The translations under genes were made by a program, and so were the position numbers. DNA of 64,000 bases from Draconibacterium orientale (GTDB taxonomy: Bacteria > Bacteroidota > Bacteroidia > Bacteroidales > Prolixibacteraceae), in assembly GCF_000626635.1 (NCBI RefSeq), contig NZ_CP007451.1, forward strand, positions 3,171,501 through 3,235,500, in the 5' to 3' direction. Shown piece by piece: positions 44,618 through 52,225 of the stretch; position 1 is the first letter of the stretch, and each line of letters begins with the position of its first letter. Below the pieces are notes generated by a model, which worked only from the letters and a program-made list of their open reading frames with translations, ran no database searches and was not told the origin of the DNA.

Positions 44618-45682
44618 ATGGAAAACATAAACAAAATATTCGATTCACTAATTCAGCCAGGCATTGTACTCGTTCTTATAATCGTTCTACTGGTTGTAAA
44701 CTCGTGGCTGTTTAAAAAGTTTAAAGCCGCTGCATCAGGCGAAAGTATTGTAAAACGCGCCATTTCGTTTTTTGTGGTTTTTGTTGGCGTGTTGGCATTT
44801 ATTCTTGTTTTGCCCATCGATAAATCGCTGAAAGGACAAATAATAGCTTTCCTCGGTATTATTATCAGTGCCGGAATTGCCTTAAGCTCAACCACCGTTT
44901 TAGGAAACCTTATGGCAGGAGTTATGAATAATTCGATGAATCGTTTTCGGAATGGCGACTTAATAAAGGTGGGCGACTTTCACGGGCGGGTAATTCGTAA
45001 AAGTATTTTTCACACCGAGATACAATTGGAAGACAGCAATTTTATTACCATCCCCAATTTGTATATGGCCAATAATCCGGTTAAGATAACCCGAAAAACA
45101 AACACGGTTATTTCTGCATCGGTGTCGTTGGGCTACGATATTTCGCGCAAACAAGTTGAAAAAGCATTAAAAGAGGCAGCAACATCTATCGGACTAAGCG
45201 ATCCGTATGTTTATATAACCGGTTTGGGCGATTTCTCGGTGGTTTACAAAGTTCATGGATTTTTGGAAGACAGTAGCAAATATTTTAGTACCAGTTCGCT
45301 GCTAAATGCCAAGGTAATGGATAAACTTCATGCTGAACGAATAGAAATTGTATCGCCAACTTTTATGAATCAGCGGCGTGCCGACGAAACCGTTTTTATT
45401 CCGAAGCAAGTGACACAAAAAGAAGAGCAGCCAGATGAAAAGTCTCCCGAAGATTTAATTTTTGATGAAGCGATTAAATCCGAAAAGCTGGAGATAAAAA
45501 AGGATTATCTCAACGAAATAGAAAAAAAGCAGGAAGCTTTAAAGGAAAAGCTTAAAAATGCAAATGATGATGCAGAGGAGGCGAAATTAAAGGCCTTAAT
45601 TCGGAAAAATGATGAATTGAAAGCACGCGTTGAGAAAAATATTAAAGAACAGGCTGAACGCAACAAAGATGCTTCAACATAA
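44618..45682 (+). CDS. MscS-family mechanosensitive ion channel
   Basis: From the ATG at 44618 (MENINKIFDSLIQPGIVLVL) the protein has 354 residues. It has three hydrophobic helices, the last (about 85-115) being the Gly/Ala-rich pore helix (GIALSSTTVLGNLMAGVMNNSMNRF). The beta domain follows with GDLIKVGDFHGRVIRKSIFHTEIQ and FITIPNLYMANNPV, both typical MscS signatures. The last 90 residues are a charged coiled-coil-like tail (EEQPDEKSPEDLI to KEQAERNKDAST) not found in the small E. coli MscS. It protects cells from hypo-osmotic shock. An earlier TTG start at 44588 is less likely. Confidence 0.92.
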   Translation: MENINKIFDSLIQPGIVLVLIIVLLVVNSWLFKKFKAAASGESIVKRAISFFVVFVGVLAFILVLPIDKSLKGQIIAFLGIIISAGIALSSTTVLGNLMAGVMNNSMNRFRNGDLIKVGDFHGRVIRKSIFHTEIQLEDSNFITIPNLYMANNPVKITRKTNTVISASVSLGYDISRKQVEKALKEAATSIGLSDPYVYITGLGDFSVVYKVHGFLEDSSKYFSTSSLLNAKVMDKLHAERIEIVSPTFMNQRRADETVFIPKQVTQKEEQPDEKSPEDLIFDEAIKSEKLEIKKDYLNEIEKKQEALKEKLKNANDDAEEAKLKALIRKNDELKARVEKNIKEQAERNKDAST

Positions 45683-45721
45683 TTATCGATTATCATAAGG
45701 AGAATCGTCACCCTCTTGTCC

Positions 45722-45762
45722 TGGTGAACTATAAAATTATTTTTCGTATCTTTTGTTCACCA
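45722..45762. repeat. Inverted repeat TGGTGAAC ... GTTCACCA
   Basis: Perfect 8-bp arms separated by 25 AT-rich bases, 40 bases after the mscS stop codon. It could be a transcript end structure or an operator. Confidence 0.45.
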
Positions 45763-45865
45763 AAACAACACAAGTGCATTTTACAACTATTACATATGCC
45801 TATTCAGTGTGTTTTTACTTGCCTGTGGTAACTGAAAACTGCAGAAATGCTGTGCAAAAATGTAG

Positions 45866-46135
45866 GCTATCGCAGTTGACAGGCAGTGTTTTCTCAAAAA
45901 AATGCATCCTTTCGCATGCTGCAACCCATGTTTTTTCAAAAAAGAGGGGCCTATCGCATGCGATAACCAGTGTTTTCTGCAAAGAGTGGCCCCTATCGCA
46001 TGCGATAGGCAATGGTTTTTCAATAAAACAGCCTCTTGCGCATGCGATAGGCAATAGATTCTTAACGAAATGCTCCCTTTCGCATGCGATAAGTAGTGTT
46101 TGCTCAAAAATATGGTGCTTATCGCACTTGCTGAA
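45866..46135. repeat. Array of seven units with exact 42-bp period, palindromic core
   Basis: Cores start at 45866, 45908, 45950, 45992, 46034, 46076 and 46118, each exactly 42 bases apart. The best core is the 18-bp perfect palindrome CCTATCGCATGCGATAGG (45992-46009). Outer units are degenerate. The other 24 bases are semi-conserved around CAGTGTTTTCTCAAAAA. On the plus strand the array reads as a 14-residue repeat L-S-H-A-I-G-x-x-F-S-K-K; on the minus strand it is open as well. The period equals four helical turns and twice the period of the 20148 array. It lies after mscS and before a hypothetical gene. The function is unknown to me. Confidence 0.88.
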
Positions 46136-46286
46136 ATCCCTATTGGTACTGATGTTTGGGGCGTTTAACGAAGATTTTCACTATTGTTTAAATGAAATTC
46201 CTCCGGAATTAAAATTCAATATAGTATTAATCCTCCCGGATACTTTCCAAGAACGGAATAACCCCCGGGACTAAAATTTATGAATT

Positions 46287-47018
46287 ATGCCATACCGACG
46301 TATGCCAGTTTCTATTATCGACAGAACCAAAGTGCTGGAAAAAACCAGCGAAAAAGCCACCAGTACGCCCGCCGATCAATGGGCGATAAGTACCGAAACG
46401 CAAACACGGCTCACCACGCTTTACCCGGCTTTTCGACAGGAAATAGCCGAGCGGCAGGAGCAGTTTGCCAAACAAGCCGAGGCTTCCGAAGTGGAAAATG
46501 CACAGCAAGTGGTGTTACATCGTTGCGTGTCGCATTTCTTCCAGGTTTTTAATTTAGCTGTTGAACGGGGTGTGTTTAGTGCATCAGATCGTTTGTACTA
46601 CGGATTGAATGCCAACCAGAGCGAACTGCCCAAACTAAGTACCGAACAAGACCTTACTACCTGGGCACTTAACCTAATAATGGGCGAGCAGAAACGTACA
46701 CAACAGACCGATCCCGAAGCCGCAGACCCGGTGCCTATGAGTAACCCGTCGGCAGCCGAAGTGCAGACCGAACTAATGCGATACAATGAGTTAAGCAGCG
46801 CACAGTCGGCCGAAAAGCAGGCTTTTGATGCCGAAAACAAAGATGTGCTGGATATGCTGCCAGAAATCGACGAATTGATACGTGATATTTACGATGAGGT
46901 AGAATTTTACTACCGCAAAGAAACACCCCCCAACCGCCGAAAACTAGCACGCGAGTGGGGTGTGAGCTATGTATCGAGGCCGGGCGAAGAACCCGATGAT
47001 GAGGTGGTGGAAGAGTGA
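46287..47018 (+). CDS. Hypothetical protein, helical, acidic tail
   Basis: The 243-residue cytosolic protein is mainly helical (QTRLTTLYPAFRQEIAERQEQF, VQTELMRYNELSSAQSAEKQAF). It has a segment typical of a folded end (DVLDMLPEIDELIRDIYDEVEFYYRKE, LAREWGVSYVSRPGEEPDDE) and an acidic C-terminus. I cannot name a family; proteins of this layout occur in Bacteroidota next to repeat regions. Alternative ATG codons occur at 46280 in another frame; the frame starting at 46287 is the one with protein-like codon use. A hairpin terminator follows. Confidence 0.6.
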   Translation: MPYRRMPVSIIDRTKVLEKTSEKATSTPADQWAISTETQTRLTTLYPAFRQEIAERQEQFAKQAEASEVENAQQVVLHRCVSHFFQVFNLAVERGVFSASDRLYYGLNANQSELPKLSTEQDLTTWALNLIMGEQKRTQQTDPEAADPVPMSNPSAAEVQTELMRYNELSSAQSAEKQAFDAENKDVLDMLPEIDELIRDIYDEVEFYYRKETPPNRRKLAREWGVSYVSRPGEEPDDEVVEE

Positions 47019-47042
47019 TTCCGCCGCTATACCAGTAAAACG

Positions 47043-47077
47043 AAAGGCTGTTCCGGAGGGCAGCCTTTTGTTTTTTG
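47043..47077 (+). terminator. Intrinsic terminator after the 46287 gene
   Basis: AAAGGCTG pairs with CAGCCTTT around a 10-base loop and is followed by a GTTTTTT tract. Confidence 0.75.
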
Positions 47078-47374
47078 GTCTCCCTGCCTATCGGTAACAT
47101 GTCGTTGCCCTTACGAACAGCGCTTTACTGTTGCCGACCGATGGCCCTGTTTCGTCACAGGGGCAAAGCCCCGGCATTTTATAGCATCATCCGTAAGGGT
47201 GATGATTCAAATTTTCAAAGGAATAGAATGTAAAATATTCCCATTTTCAAATGATTTTGCAACGATTTTTCGTTCGGAACAAGCTGACCAATTCTAATCA
47301 ATTTTAGACGCCGAACGATTTTTTATCGATCTTTTACCCGGCGCTTTGTGTCTTCGTAAACTCAGCCACTCGCA

Positions 47375-47470
47375 CCGGGCTATTGCCTGTCGCCCGCTTC
47401 GGGGCTTTAAGCACCAAGGGTGCGTAATCAATAGCCCGGGGGAAGCACCCGCAGGGAGCGCAACCCCGGG
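47375..47470. other. Possible structured RNA or folded repeat
   Basis: A perfect 11-bp stem CCGGGCTATTG (47375-47385) / CAATAGCCCGG (47429-47439) encloses two small hairpins (GCCC...GGGC near 47392-47405; GCACC AAG GGTGC at 47411-47423), giving a three-way junction. The 3' arm overlaps a second, mutually exclusive stem (CCCGGGG 47435-47441 / CCCCGGG 47464-47470). No gene lies downstream on either strand, so a cis-regulatory role is unlikely; it may be a small RNA or a dispersed repeat. Confidence 0.4.
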
Positions 47471-47588
47471 GATAGAAGAGAAAAATGACAAAGGCGCAAC
47501 TGCTACCGGTTTTTGAAATACAACCCTACCTTGCGCCGCATATTAAAAGTCGATTGTAAAGCAGAACTTTCTAAAATAGTTGTGTGTA

Positions 47589-47735
47589 CACCTCCTTTAA
47601 AAAAAGTGAGGACGCGGCTGCTTGTCCCCCTTGGCGAAGGGGGAATAAAAGGGGGATTGTTTGATCTGACTTGTTTTTGCATAATGAATCCTCCGACTCC
47701 TGCGGAGCCACCTCCTTTAAAAAAAAAGGAGGACG
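47589..47735. repeat. Pair of direct repeats CACCTCCTTTAAAAAAA flanking a hairpin
   Basis: Copies at 47589-47614 and 47709-47735 (the second with AAGGAGGACG where the first has GTGAGGACG). Between them is CCCCCTT-GGCG-AAGGGGG (47626-47643). Both look like parts of dispersed intergenic repeats. Confidence 0.5.
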
Positions 47736-47952
47736 AGCAACAAGAGGCAGGGTACCTACAAATCCGCCGGATTTTTTGGGGCTTGCTTTTGTTACATAGG
47801 AAATTTTATTTAAACTGTTGAAATTGAGTCCGAATGTAGGGTTTACTAAATAAATTGGATTGTAAGTTATGTTGGTGCTACATCCCCTCGCTCGTGCCAA
47901 TTCCCAATCGGAGTGCAATTAGTAAGCAGCAAATCAAACTTCATAAACAAAA

Positions 47953-47973
47953 AAAGCCGGTAAAACCGGCTTT
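47953..47973 (-). terminator. Intrinsic terminator of the TCA-cycle operon
   Basis: AAAGCCGG / CCGGCTTT with a 5-base loop; on the minus strand it is followed by a run of T. It lies 25 bases after the citrate synthase stop codon. Confidence 0.8.
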
Positions 47974-47997
47974 CTTAATATCATCTCGTTGCAACTC

Positions 47998-49317
47998 TTA
48001 GCAATCTGATCCTTTTCCTTCAGCTTGTTCTTTAAACCAGCTTAACGGGTGCGATGTTGGGCGCTCAATCGGCATACCGTAAATACGGTCGTTTACCAAC
48101 GATGCCAGTACTCCCAATGCACGCGATACACCAAACATTACGGTATAGAAGGTGTATTCCTTAATGCCGTAGTGGTACAGCAACGATCCGCTGTAGGCAT
48201 CAACATTAGGCCATGGATTTTTGATTTTTCCTACCGATCCCAGAATTGGAGGAACTACGCGGTACAACTGGTTGGCCAGGTTTACCATTTTATCGTCTTT
48301 AATGTACTTGTCGGCAAATTCCTGTTGTGCGGTAAAACGCGGGTCGGTTTTACGTAATACAGCGTGTCCGTAACCCGGAATTACGCGGCCACTTTCCAGT
48401 GTGTTTTTGCAATACTCGGCTACCTGTTCGTCGGTAGGTGTGTCGGTATCCAGTTCTTCAATCATTTCAAAAATCCAGAAAATTACATCCTGGTTTGCCA
48501 GACCGTGCAATGGTCCTGCCAGTCCGTTCATGGCTGCCGAATAACAGTAGTATGGATTGCTTAACGCAGATCCTACCAGGTGTGCTGTGTGTGCTGATAC
48601 ATTTCCTCCTTCGTGGTCGGCGTGGATAATCATGTACAGGCGGAACAAACGACGGATGTCTTCCGAGTCAAAACCCATCATATGCGCCAGGTTGCCGGCC
48701 CAGTCTAAACGAGGATTAGGCTCAATATGGTTGCCGTTGTGGAACTGACGACGGTAAATATAGGCAGCCACACGTGGTAAACGGGCAATCAGGTTCATTA
48801 CGTCTTCGTAAGTGGCATCCCAGAAATATTTTTTATTTACACCGGCGCGGTAGGCCTTCTGGAAAGTTGACTCGGTTGCCATAGAAAGGATCGCAGCACT
48901 GAACTGTGTCATTGGCTTCGATGTTTTTGGCATCGCATCAATTACATCGAAAGTGTGCTGCGGCACGTGTGCACGTGTTGCCAGGTCGCGCGACAGGTTC
49001 AGTGCATCTTCTTGCGATGGAATTTCGCCGATCAGCATCAGGTAAAGCAGCCCTTCAGGGATGGGTTCGCCATCCGGATTTATTTTTGGAAGTTTTTGCT
49101 GCAATTCAGGAATGGTATATCCTTTAAAACGGATTCCCTCTTCCGGGTCGAGTTTTGAAGTGTCGGTAACCAGCAAGGGGATACCTTTCATTCCGGTTAA
49201 TACTTGTCCGAGTTTTACTTCTCCGAGCACCACATCGGCATGTTCACTTTTGAGTCTTTGGAACTCCTTAGCGCACTTATTCGCTTTCTGGTAAAATCTG
49301 TACTTAATGTATTCCAT
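47998..49317 (-). CDS. gltA: Citrate synthase, eukaryotic-type
   Basis: The 439-residue enzyme condenses oxaloacetate with acetyl-CoA. Active-site segments are FNGNHIEPNPRLDWAGNLAHMMG, HADHEGGNVSAHTAHLVGSAL, NGLAGPLHGLANQDVIFW and the substrate-binding RVIPGYGHAVLRKTDPRF. The N-terminus (KLGQVLTGMKGIPLLVTDTSKLDPEEGIRF) and the closing SWFKE region match the mitochondrial-like type I form rather than the E. coli hexameric form, so allosteric inhibition by NADH is not expected. It is the last gene of the operon, 20 bases after the isocitrate dehydrogenase gene. Confidence 0.95.
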   Translation of the reverse strand: MEYIKYRFYQKANKCAKEFQRLKSEHADVVLGEVKLGQVLTGMKGIPLLVTDTSKLDPEEGIRFKGYTIPELQQKLPKINPDGEPIPEGLLYLMLIGEIPSQEDALNLSRDLATRAHVPQHTFDVIDAMPKTSKPMTQFSAAILSMATESTFQKAYRAGVNKKYFWDATYEDVMNLIARLPRVAAYIYRRQFHNGNHIEPNPRLDWAGNLAHMMGFDSEDIRRLFRLYMIIHADHEGGNVSAHTAHLVGSALSNPYYCYSAAMNGLAGPLHGLANQDVIFWIFEMIEELDTDTPTDEQVAEYCKNTLESGRVIPGYGHAVLRKTDPRFTAQQEFADKYIKDDKMVNLANQLYRVVPPILGSVGKIKNPWPNVDAYSGSLLYHYGIKEYTFYTVMFGVSRALGVLASLVNDRIYGMPIERPTSHPLSWFKEQAEGKGSDC

Positions 49318-49337
49318 CTGTTATTGTTATTGATTTA

Positions 49338-50603
49338 TTAATGCATATTCTTAATTATGGCATCGGCAAACTCCGACGTTGTTAGCAGAGTAGCTCCCTC
49401 CATTTGCGCATGCAGATCGCTGGTTACCTTACGTTTAGCAAATACGTGTTCCATTGCATCGTAAACGTGCTCAGCTGCTTCGTTCCATCCCATATACTCC
49501 AACATCATAACCGCCGACAGGATCAGTGATCCCGGGTTGGCTTTTCCGGTTCCGGCAATATTAGGCGCTGTTCCGTGAGTTGCCTCAAAAATGGCATAAC
49601 CACTTTGGTAGTTGATATTTGCTCCCGGCGAAATTCCAATTCCACCCACCATTGCTGCCAGCTGATCCGATACGTAATCGCCGTTCAGGTTCATGGTTGC
49701 AATTACCGAATGATCCCACGGGTGCAATAACGACTCCTGTAAAAAGGCATCGGTGATACAATCTTTAACGATCACTTTCCCGGCTTTGCGGGCTTCGTCG
49801 AGTGCTTTTTTAGCATCCAGTTCGCCTTTCTCCTTTTTCAGGGTTTCGTATTGTCGCCAGGTAAAAGTCTGTTCGCCAAATTCAGTTTCTGCCAGGTCGT
49901 AGCTCCAGTTTTTAAAGGCACCCTCGGTAAATTTCATAATGTTTCCTTTGTGAACAATGGTAACCGATGGCAACTGGCGATCGATGGCATATTCGATAGC
50001 TGCACGTGTTAAGCGCTCCGATCCGTCTTTCGAGATGGGTTTTACTCCAAACGACGACGACTCGGGGAAACGAACCTGGTCAACACCCATTTCGTTAAGC
50101 AGAAAATCCCTAAACTTTTTCGTTTCTTCTTCGCCCATCATGTATTCGATACCGGCGTAAATGTCTTCGGTGTTTTCACGGAAAATGTGCATGTCAACCA
50201 TCGACGGGTAACGAATAGGCGAGGGCACCCCTTTAAACCAGCGCACCGGGCGCACGCAAACGTACAAATCGAGCGTTTGGCGCAAAGCCACGTTCAACGA
50301 ACGTATTCCACCACCAACGGGTGTTTGCAGCGGGCCTTTTATACCGATGAGGTACTCTTTAAAAGCTTCGATTGTTTCGTCGGGCAGGTAACTCCCGGTT
50401 TCGTGGTAGGCTTTTTCGCCGGCCAATACTTCTTTCCAGGTAATCTTTTTCGATTCGCCGTAGGCTTTAGCTACTGCAGCATCGATTACACGTTGCGAAG
50501 GCAGGCTGATATCCTTTCCGATTCCATCACCCTCGATAAACGGAATGGTCGGATAATCCGGCACTACCAACTTCCCGTTGATTATTTTGGTTTTTTCTGT
50601 CAT
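49338..50603 (-). CDS. icd: Isocitrate dehydrogenase, E. coli-type fold, probably NAD-preferring
   Basis: The 421-residue enzyme converts isocitrate to 2-oxoglutarate. Substrate-binding motifs are clear: [24 protein letters not shown], the [12 protein letters not shown] loop, [17 protein letters not shown] and [19 protein letters not shown]. At positions that fix NADP use in the E. coli enzyme (Lys344, Tyr345, Val351, Tyr391, Arg395) this protein has Asn, Ile, Ala, Ser and Ala ([20 protein letters not shown]), judging by hand alignment. Loss of these residues argues for NAD. It lies in an operon with a second isocitrate dehydrogenase of another subfamily. Confidence 0.92.
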   Translation of the reverse strand: MTEKTKIINGKLVVPDYPTIPFIEGDGIGKDISLPSQRVIDAAVAKAYGESKKITWKEVLAGEKAYHETGSYLPDETIEAFKEYLIGIKGPLQTPVGGGIRSLNVALRQTLDLYVCVRPVRWFKGVPSPIRYPSMVDMHIFRENTEDIYAGIEYMMGEEETKKFRDFLLNEMGVDQVRFPESSSFGVKPISKDGSERLTRAAIEYAIDRQLPSVTIVHKGNIMKFTEGAFKNWSYDLAETEFGEQTFTWRQYETLKKEKGELDAKKALDEARKAGKVIVKDCITDAFLQESLLHPWDHSVIATMNLNGDYVSDQLAAMVGGIGISPGANINYQSGYAIFEATHGTAPNIAGTGKANPGSLILSAVMMLEYMGWNEAAEHVYDAMEHVFAKRKVTSDLHAQMEGATLLTTSEFADAIIKNMH

Positions 50604-50619
50604 ATCAGTAATGTTTCAT

Positions 50620-50704
50620 TGTCATTTCGAAGGAGGTAACGACTGAGAAATCTGTTTCATAAGCGCTCAGAAGCTACAGATTTCTCTCTGCGTTCGAAAT
50701 GACA
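50620..50704. repeat. Dispersed hairpin repeat in the operon spacer
   Basis: TGTCATTTCGA at the left and TCGAAATGACA at the right are perfect 11-bp inverted ends of an 85-bp element. An inner inverted pair GAGAAATCTGT / ACAGATTTCTC is also perfect. This sequence type is, from memory, a common intergenic repeat in Bacteroidota. It fills almost the entire spacer between the two isocitrate dehydrogenase genes. Confidence 0.65.
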
Positions 50705-50705
50705 G

Positions 50706-51932
50706 TTAATTCAACTTTGCCTGTAAATTTTCGTCCAACGCTTCCAAAAACTGCTCAGTTGTTAAATAGTGCACTTCTTGCAATTCTTTACCGTGAATAA
50801 TCAAGGCCAGGTCTTTGGTCATTTTACCCGATTCTACGGTTTCAATACAAACTTGTTCCAGTGCATGTGCAAAATCAATCAGTTCCTGGTTTTCGTCTAG
50901 TTTACCGCGGAAAGCCAAACCTCGTGTCCATGCAAAAATCGATGCAATCGGATTCGTTGATGTTGGTTTTCCCTGCTGGTGCTGACGGAAGTGGCGTGTT
51001 ACCGTTCCGTGAGCTGCTTCGGCTTCCATGGTTTTTCCGTCGGGAGTAACCAATGTTGAAGTCATTAATCCCAACGAACCAAAACCTTGTGCAACGGTGT
51101 CGCTCTGTACGTCGCCATCGTAGTTTTTACAGGCCCAAACAAATCCGCCTTCCCATTTAAGGGCGGCAGCTACCATATCGTCGATCAAACGGTGTTCGTA
51201 CCAAATTCCGGCAGCTTCGAATTTCTCGCGGTATTCGTTCTCGTAAACCATCTGGAACAGGTCTTTAAAACGACCATCATAGGCTTTTAAGATGGTATTT
51301 TTTGTTGACATATACAGCGGCCACTTTTTGTCGAGTGCCTGGTTCATACACGAGTGGGCAAAACCAATAATCGACTCATCGGTGTTGTACATAGCCATCG
51401 CCAGTCCGTTTCCTTCGAAATCGAAAACTTCATGCGAGATCGGTTCACTGCCGTCTTCCGGCGTAAACGTAATCGTTAACTTACCTTTTCCTTTGGTGAG
51501 AAAATCGGTAGCACGATACTGATCGCCAAACGCGTGACGACCGATACAAATGGGCTGTTTCCACCCCGGTACCAAACGCGGAATATTCGAAATCATGATC
51601 GGCTCGCGGAAAACCGTTCCTCCCAAAATGTTGCGGATAGTTCCGTTTGGCGACTTCCACATTTTCTTCAGGCCGAATTCTTCCACACGGGCTTCATCGG
51701 GTGTAATGGTGGCACATTTTACCCCAACTCCATATTTCCGGATAGCGTGGGCTGCGTCTATAGTTATTTGGTCGTCGGTGGCATCGCGGCTTTCCATTCC
51801 CAAATCGTAATATTTCAAATCGATATCAAGATAGGGTAGAATGAGTTTTTGTTTGATGAAATCCCATATTACCCGGGTCATTTCATCACCGTCGAGTTCG
51901 ACAACCGGATTTTGTACTTTGATCTTTTGCAT
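50706..51932 (-). CDS. NADP-dependent isocitrate dehydrogenase, eukaryotic IDH1/2 type
   Basis: From ATG 51932 ([21 protein letters not shown]) the protein is 408 residues and closely resembles animal/fungal IDH1/2. Key segments are [38 protein letters not shown] (substrate loop), the metal-binding Asp in [29 protein letters not shown], and the NADP 2'-phosphate-binding Arg-His in [16 protein letters not shown], equivalent to human R314-H315. So NADP use is well supported. It lies upstream of icd in the operon, separated by a dispersed hairpin repeat. A TTG at 51944 is a less likely start. Confidence 0.95.
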   Translation of the reverse strand: MQKIKVQNPVVELDGDEMTRVIWDFIKQKLILPYLDIDLKYYDLGMESRDATDDQITIDAAHAIRKYGVGVKCATITPDEARVEEFGLKKMWKSPNGTIRNILGGTVFREPIMISNIPRLVPGWKQPICIGRHAFGDQYRATDFLTKGKGKLTITFTPEDGSEPISHEVFDFEGNGLAMAMYNTDESIIGFAHSCMNQALDKKWPLYMSTKNTILKAYDGRFKDLFQMVYENEYREKFEAAGIWYEHRLIDDMVAAALKWEGGFVWACKNYDGDVQSDTVAQGFGSLGLMTSTLVTPDGKTMEAEAAHGTVTRHFRQHQQGKPTSTNPIASIFAWTRGLAFRGKLDENQELIDFAHALEQVCIETVESGKMTKDLALIIHGKELQEVHYLTTEQFLEALDENLQAKLN

Positions 51933-52067
51933 GGTCGTAATCAATTAATTTACTGGTTATAATTATTTTGTTGTATGTCTTTTTATGTTTTCAGTATGCG
52001 GCGAATAGTTGGCCTGAATATTTGTTTAACTGTACCGGATTCGCCTTTTGTACTATTTTGTATTATA

Positions 52068-52087
52068 CCCCGGGCTGAAGCCCGGGG
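52068..52087. repeat. Palindromic repeat CCCCGGGCT / AGCCCGGGG
   Basis: A perfect 9-bp inverted repeat with a 2-base centre, within the aconitase-idh spacer. It is likely a member of a dispersed palindrome family. Confidence 0.6.
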
Positions 52088-52110
52088 CTAATTATCTTTC
52101 CTGTGATGAT

Positions 52111-52221
52111 CATTGAAATAGGAAAATTCAAGGCGTGAACTAATTTGAATACCGGAGTCCCGATTCTATCGGGATGAGGATTTCAAATTTGTGAAACAAC
52201 GCCGAAGTTTTCATTTCAATG
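52111..52221. repeat. Long imperfect hairpin element in the aconitase-idh spacer
   Basis: The ends CATTGAAAT and ATTTCAATG are perfect inverted copies. Further pairs follow inward (GAAAATTCAAGGCG with CGCCGAAGTTTTC; AATTTGAA with TTCAAATT), and the tip contains TCCCGAT-TCT-ATCGGGA (52158-52174). The 111-bp element lies 5 bases after the aconitase stop codon and could be a transcript-processing or stabilising hairpin. Confidence 0.6.
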
Positions 52222-52225
52222 CTTA

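Larger units (their letters stand above)
45683..46286. other. Intergenic region with repeat array
   Basis: This 604-base region contains an inverted repeat TGGTGAAC / GTTCACCA at 45722-45762 and the 42-bp array. The rest shows nothing else I can name. Open frames on both strands through the array come from the palindromic, three-divisible repeat and are not convincing genes. Confidence 0.6.
47019..47997. other. Repeat-rich convergent intergenic region
   Basis: Nearly 1 kb lies between two convergent genes. It contains a terminator (47043-47077), a possible three-way-junction RNA-like element (47375-47470), two direct copies of a 26-base sequence (47589 and 47709) around a C/G hairpin, and the terminator of the citrate synthase gene. 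No frame in it looks coding. It appears to be a collection site of dispersed repeats. Confidence 0.6.

Noticed and set aside
45753-46274. A 173-codon plus-strand frame (and a 105-codon minus-strand frame) through the 42-bp array
   Set aside because: Both strands are open for the same reason: a palindromic repeat with a period divisible by three. The plus frame needs a TTG start and neither has a convincing start region or protein-like flanks.
47089-47190. tRNA or rRNA fragment
   Set aside because: Inverted segments do not form a cloverleaf and lack T-loop sequence; I found no tRNA or rRNA gene in the window.
47294-47491. Minus-strand 65-codon frame
   Set aside because: It lies over the inverted-repeat structure and its composition follows from that structure.
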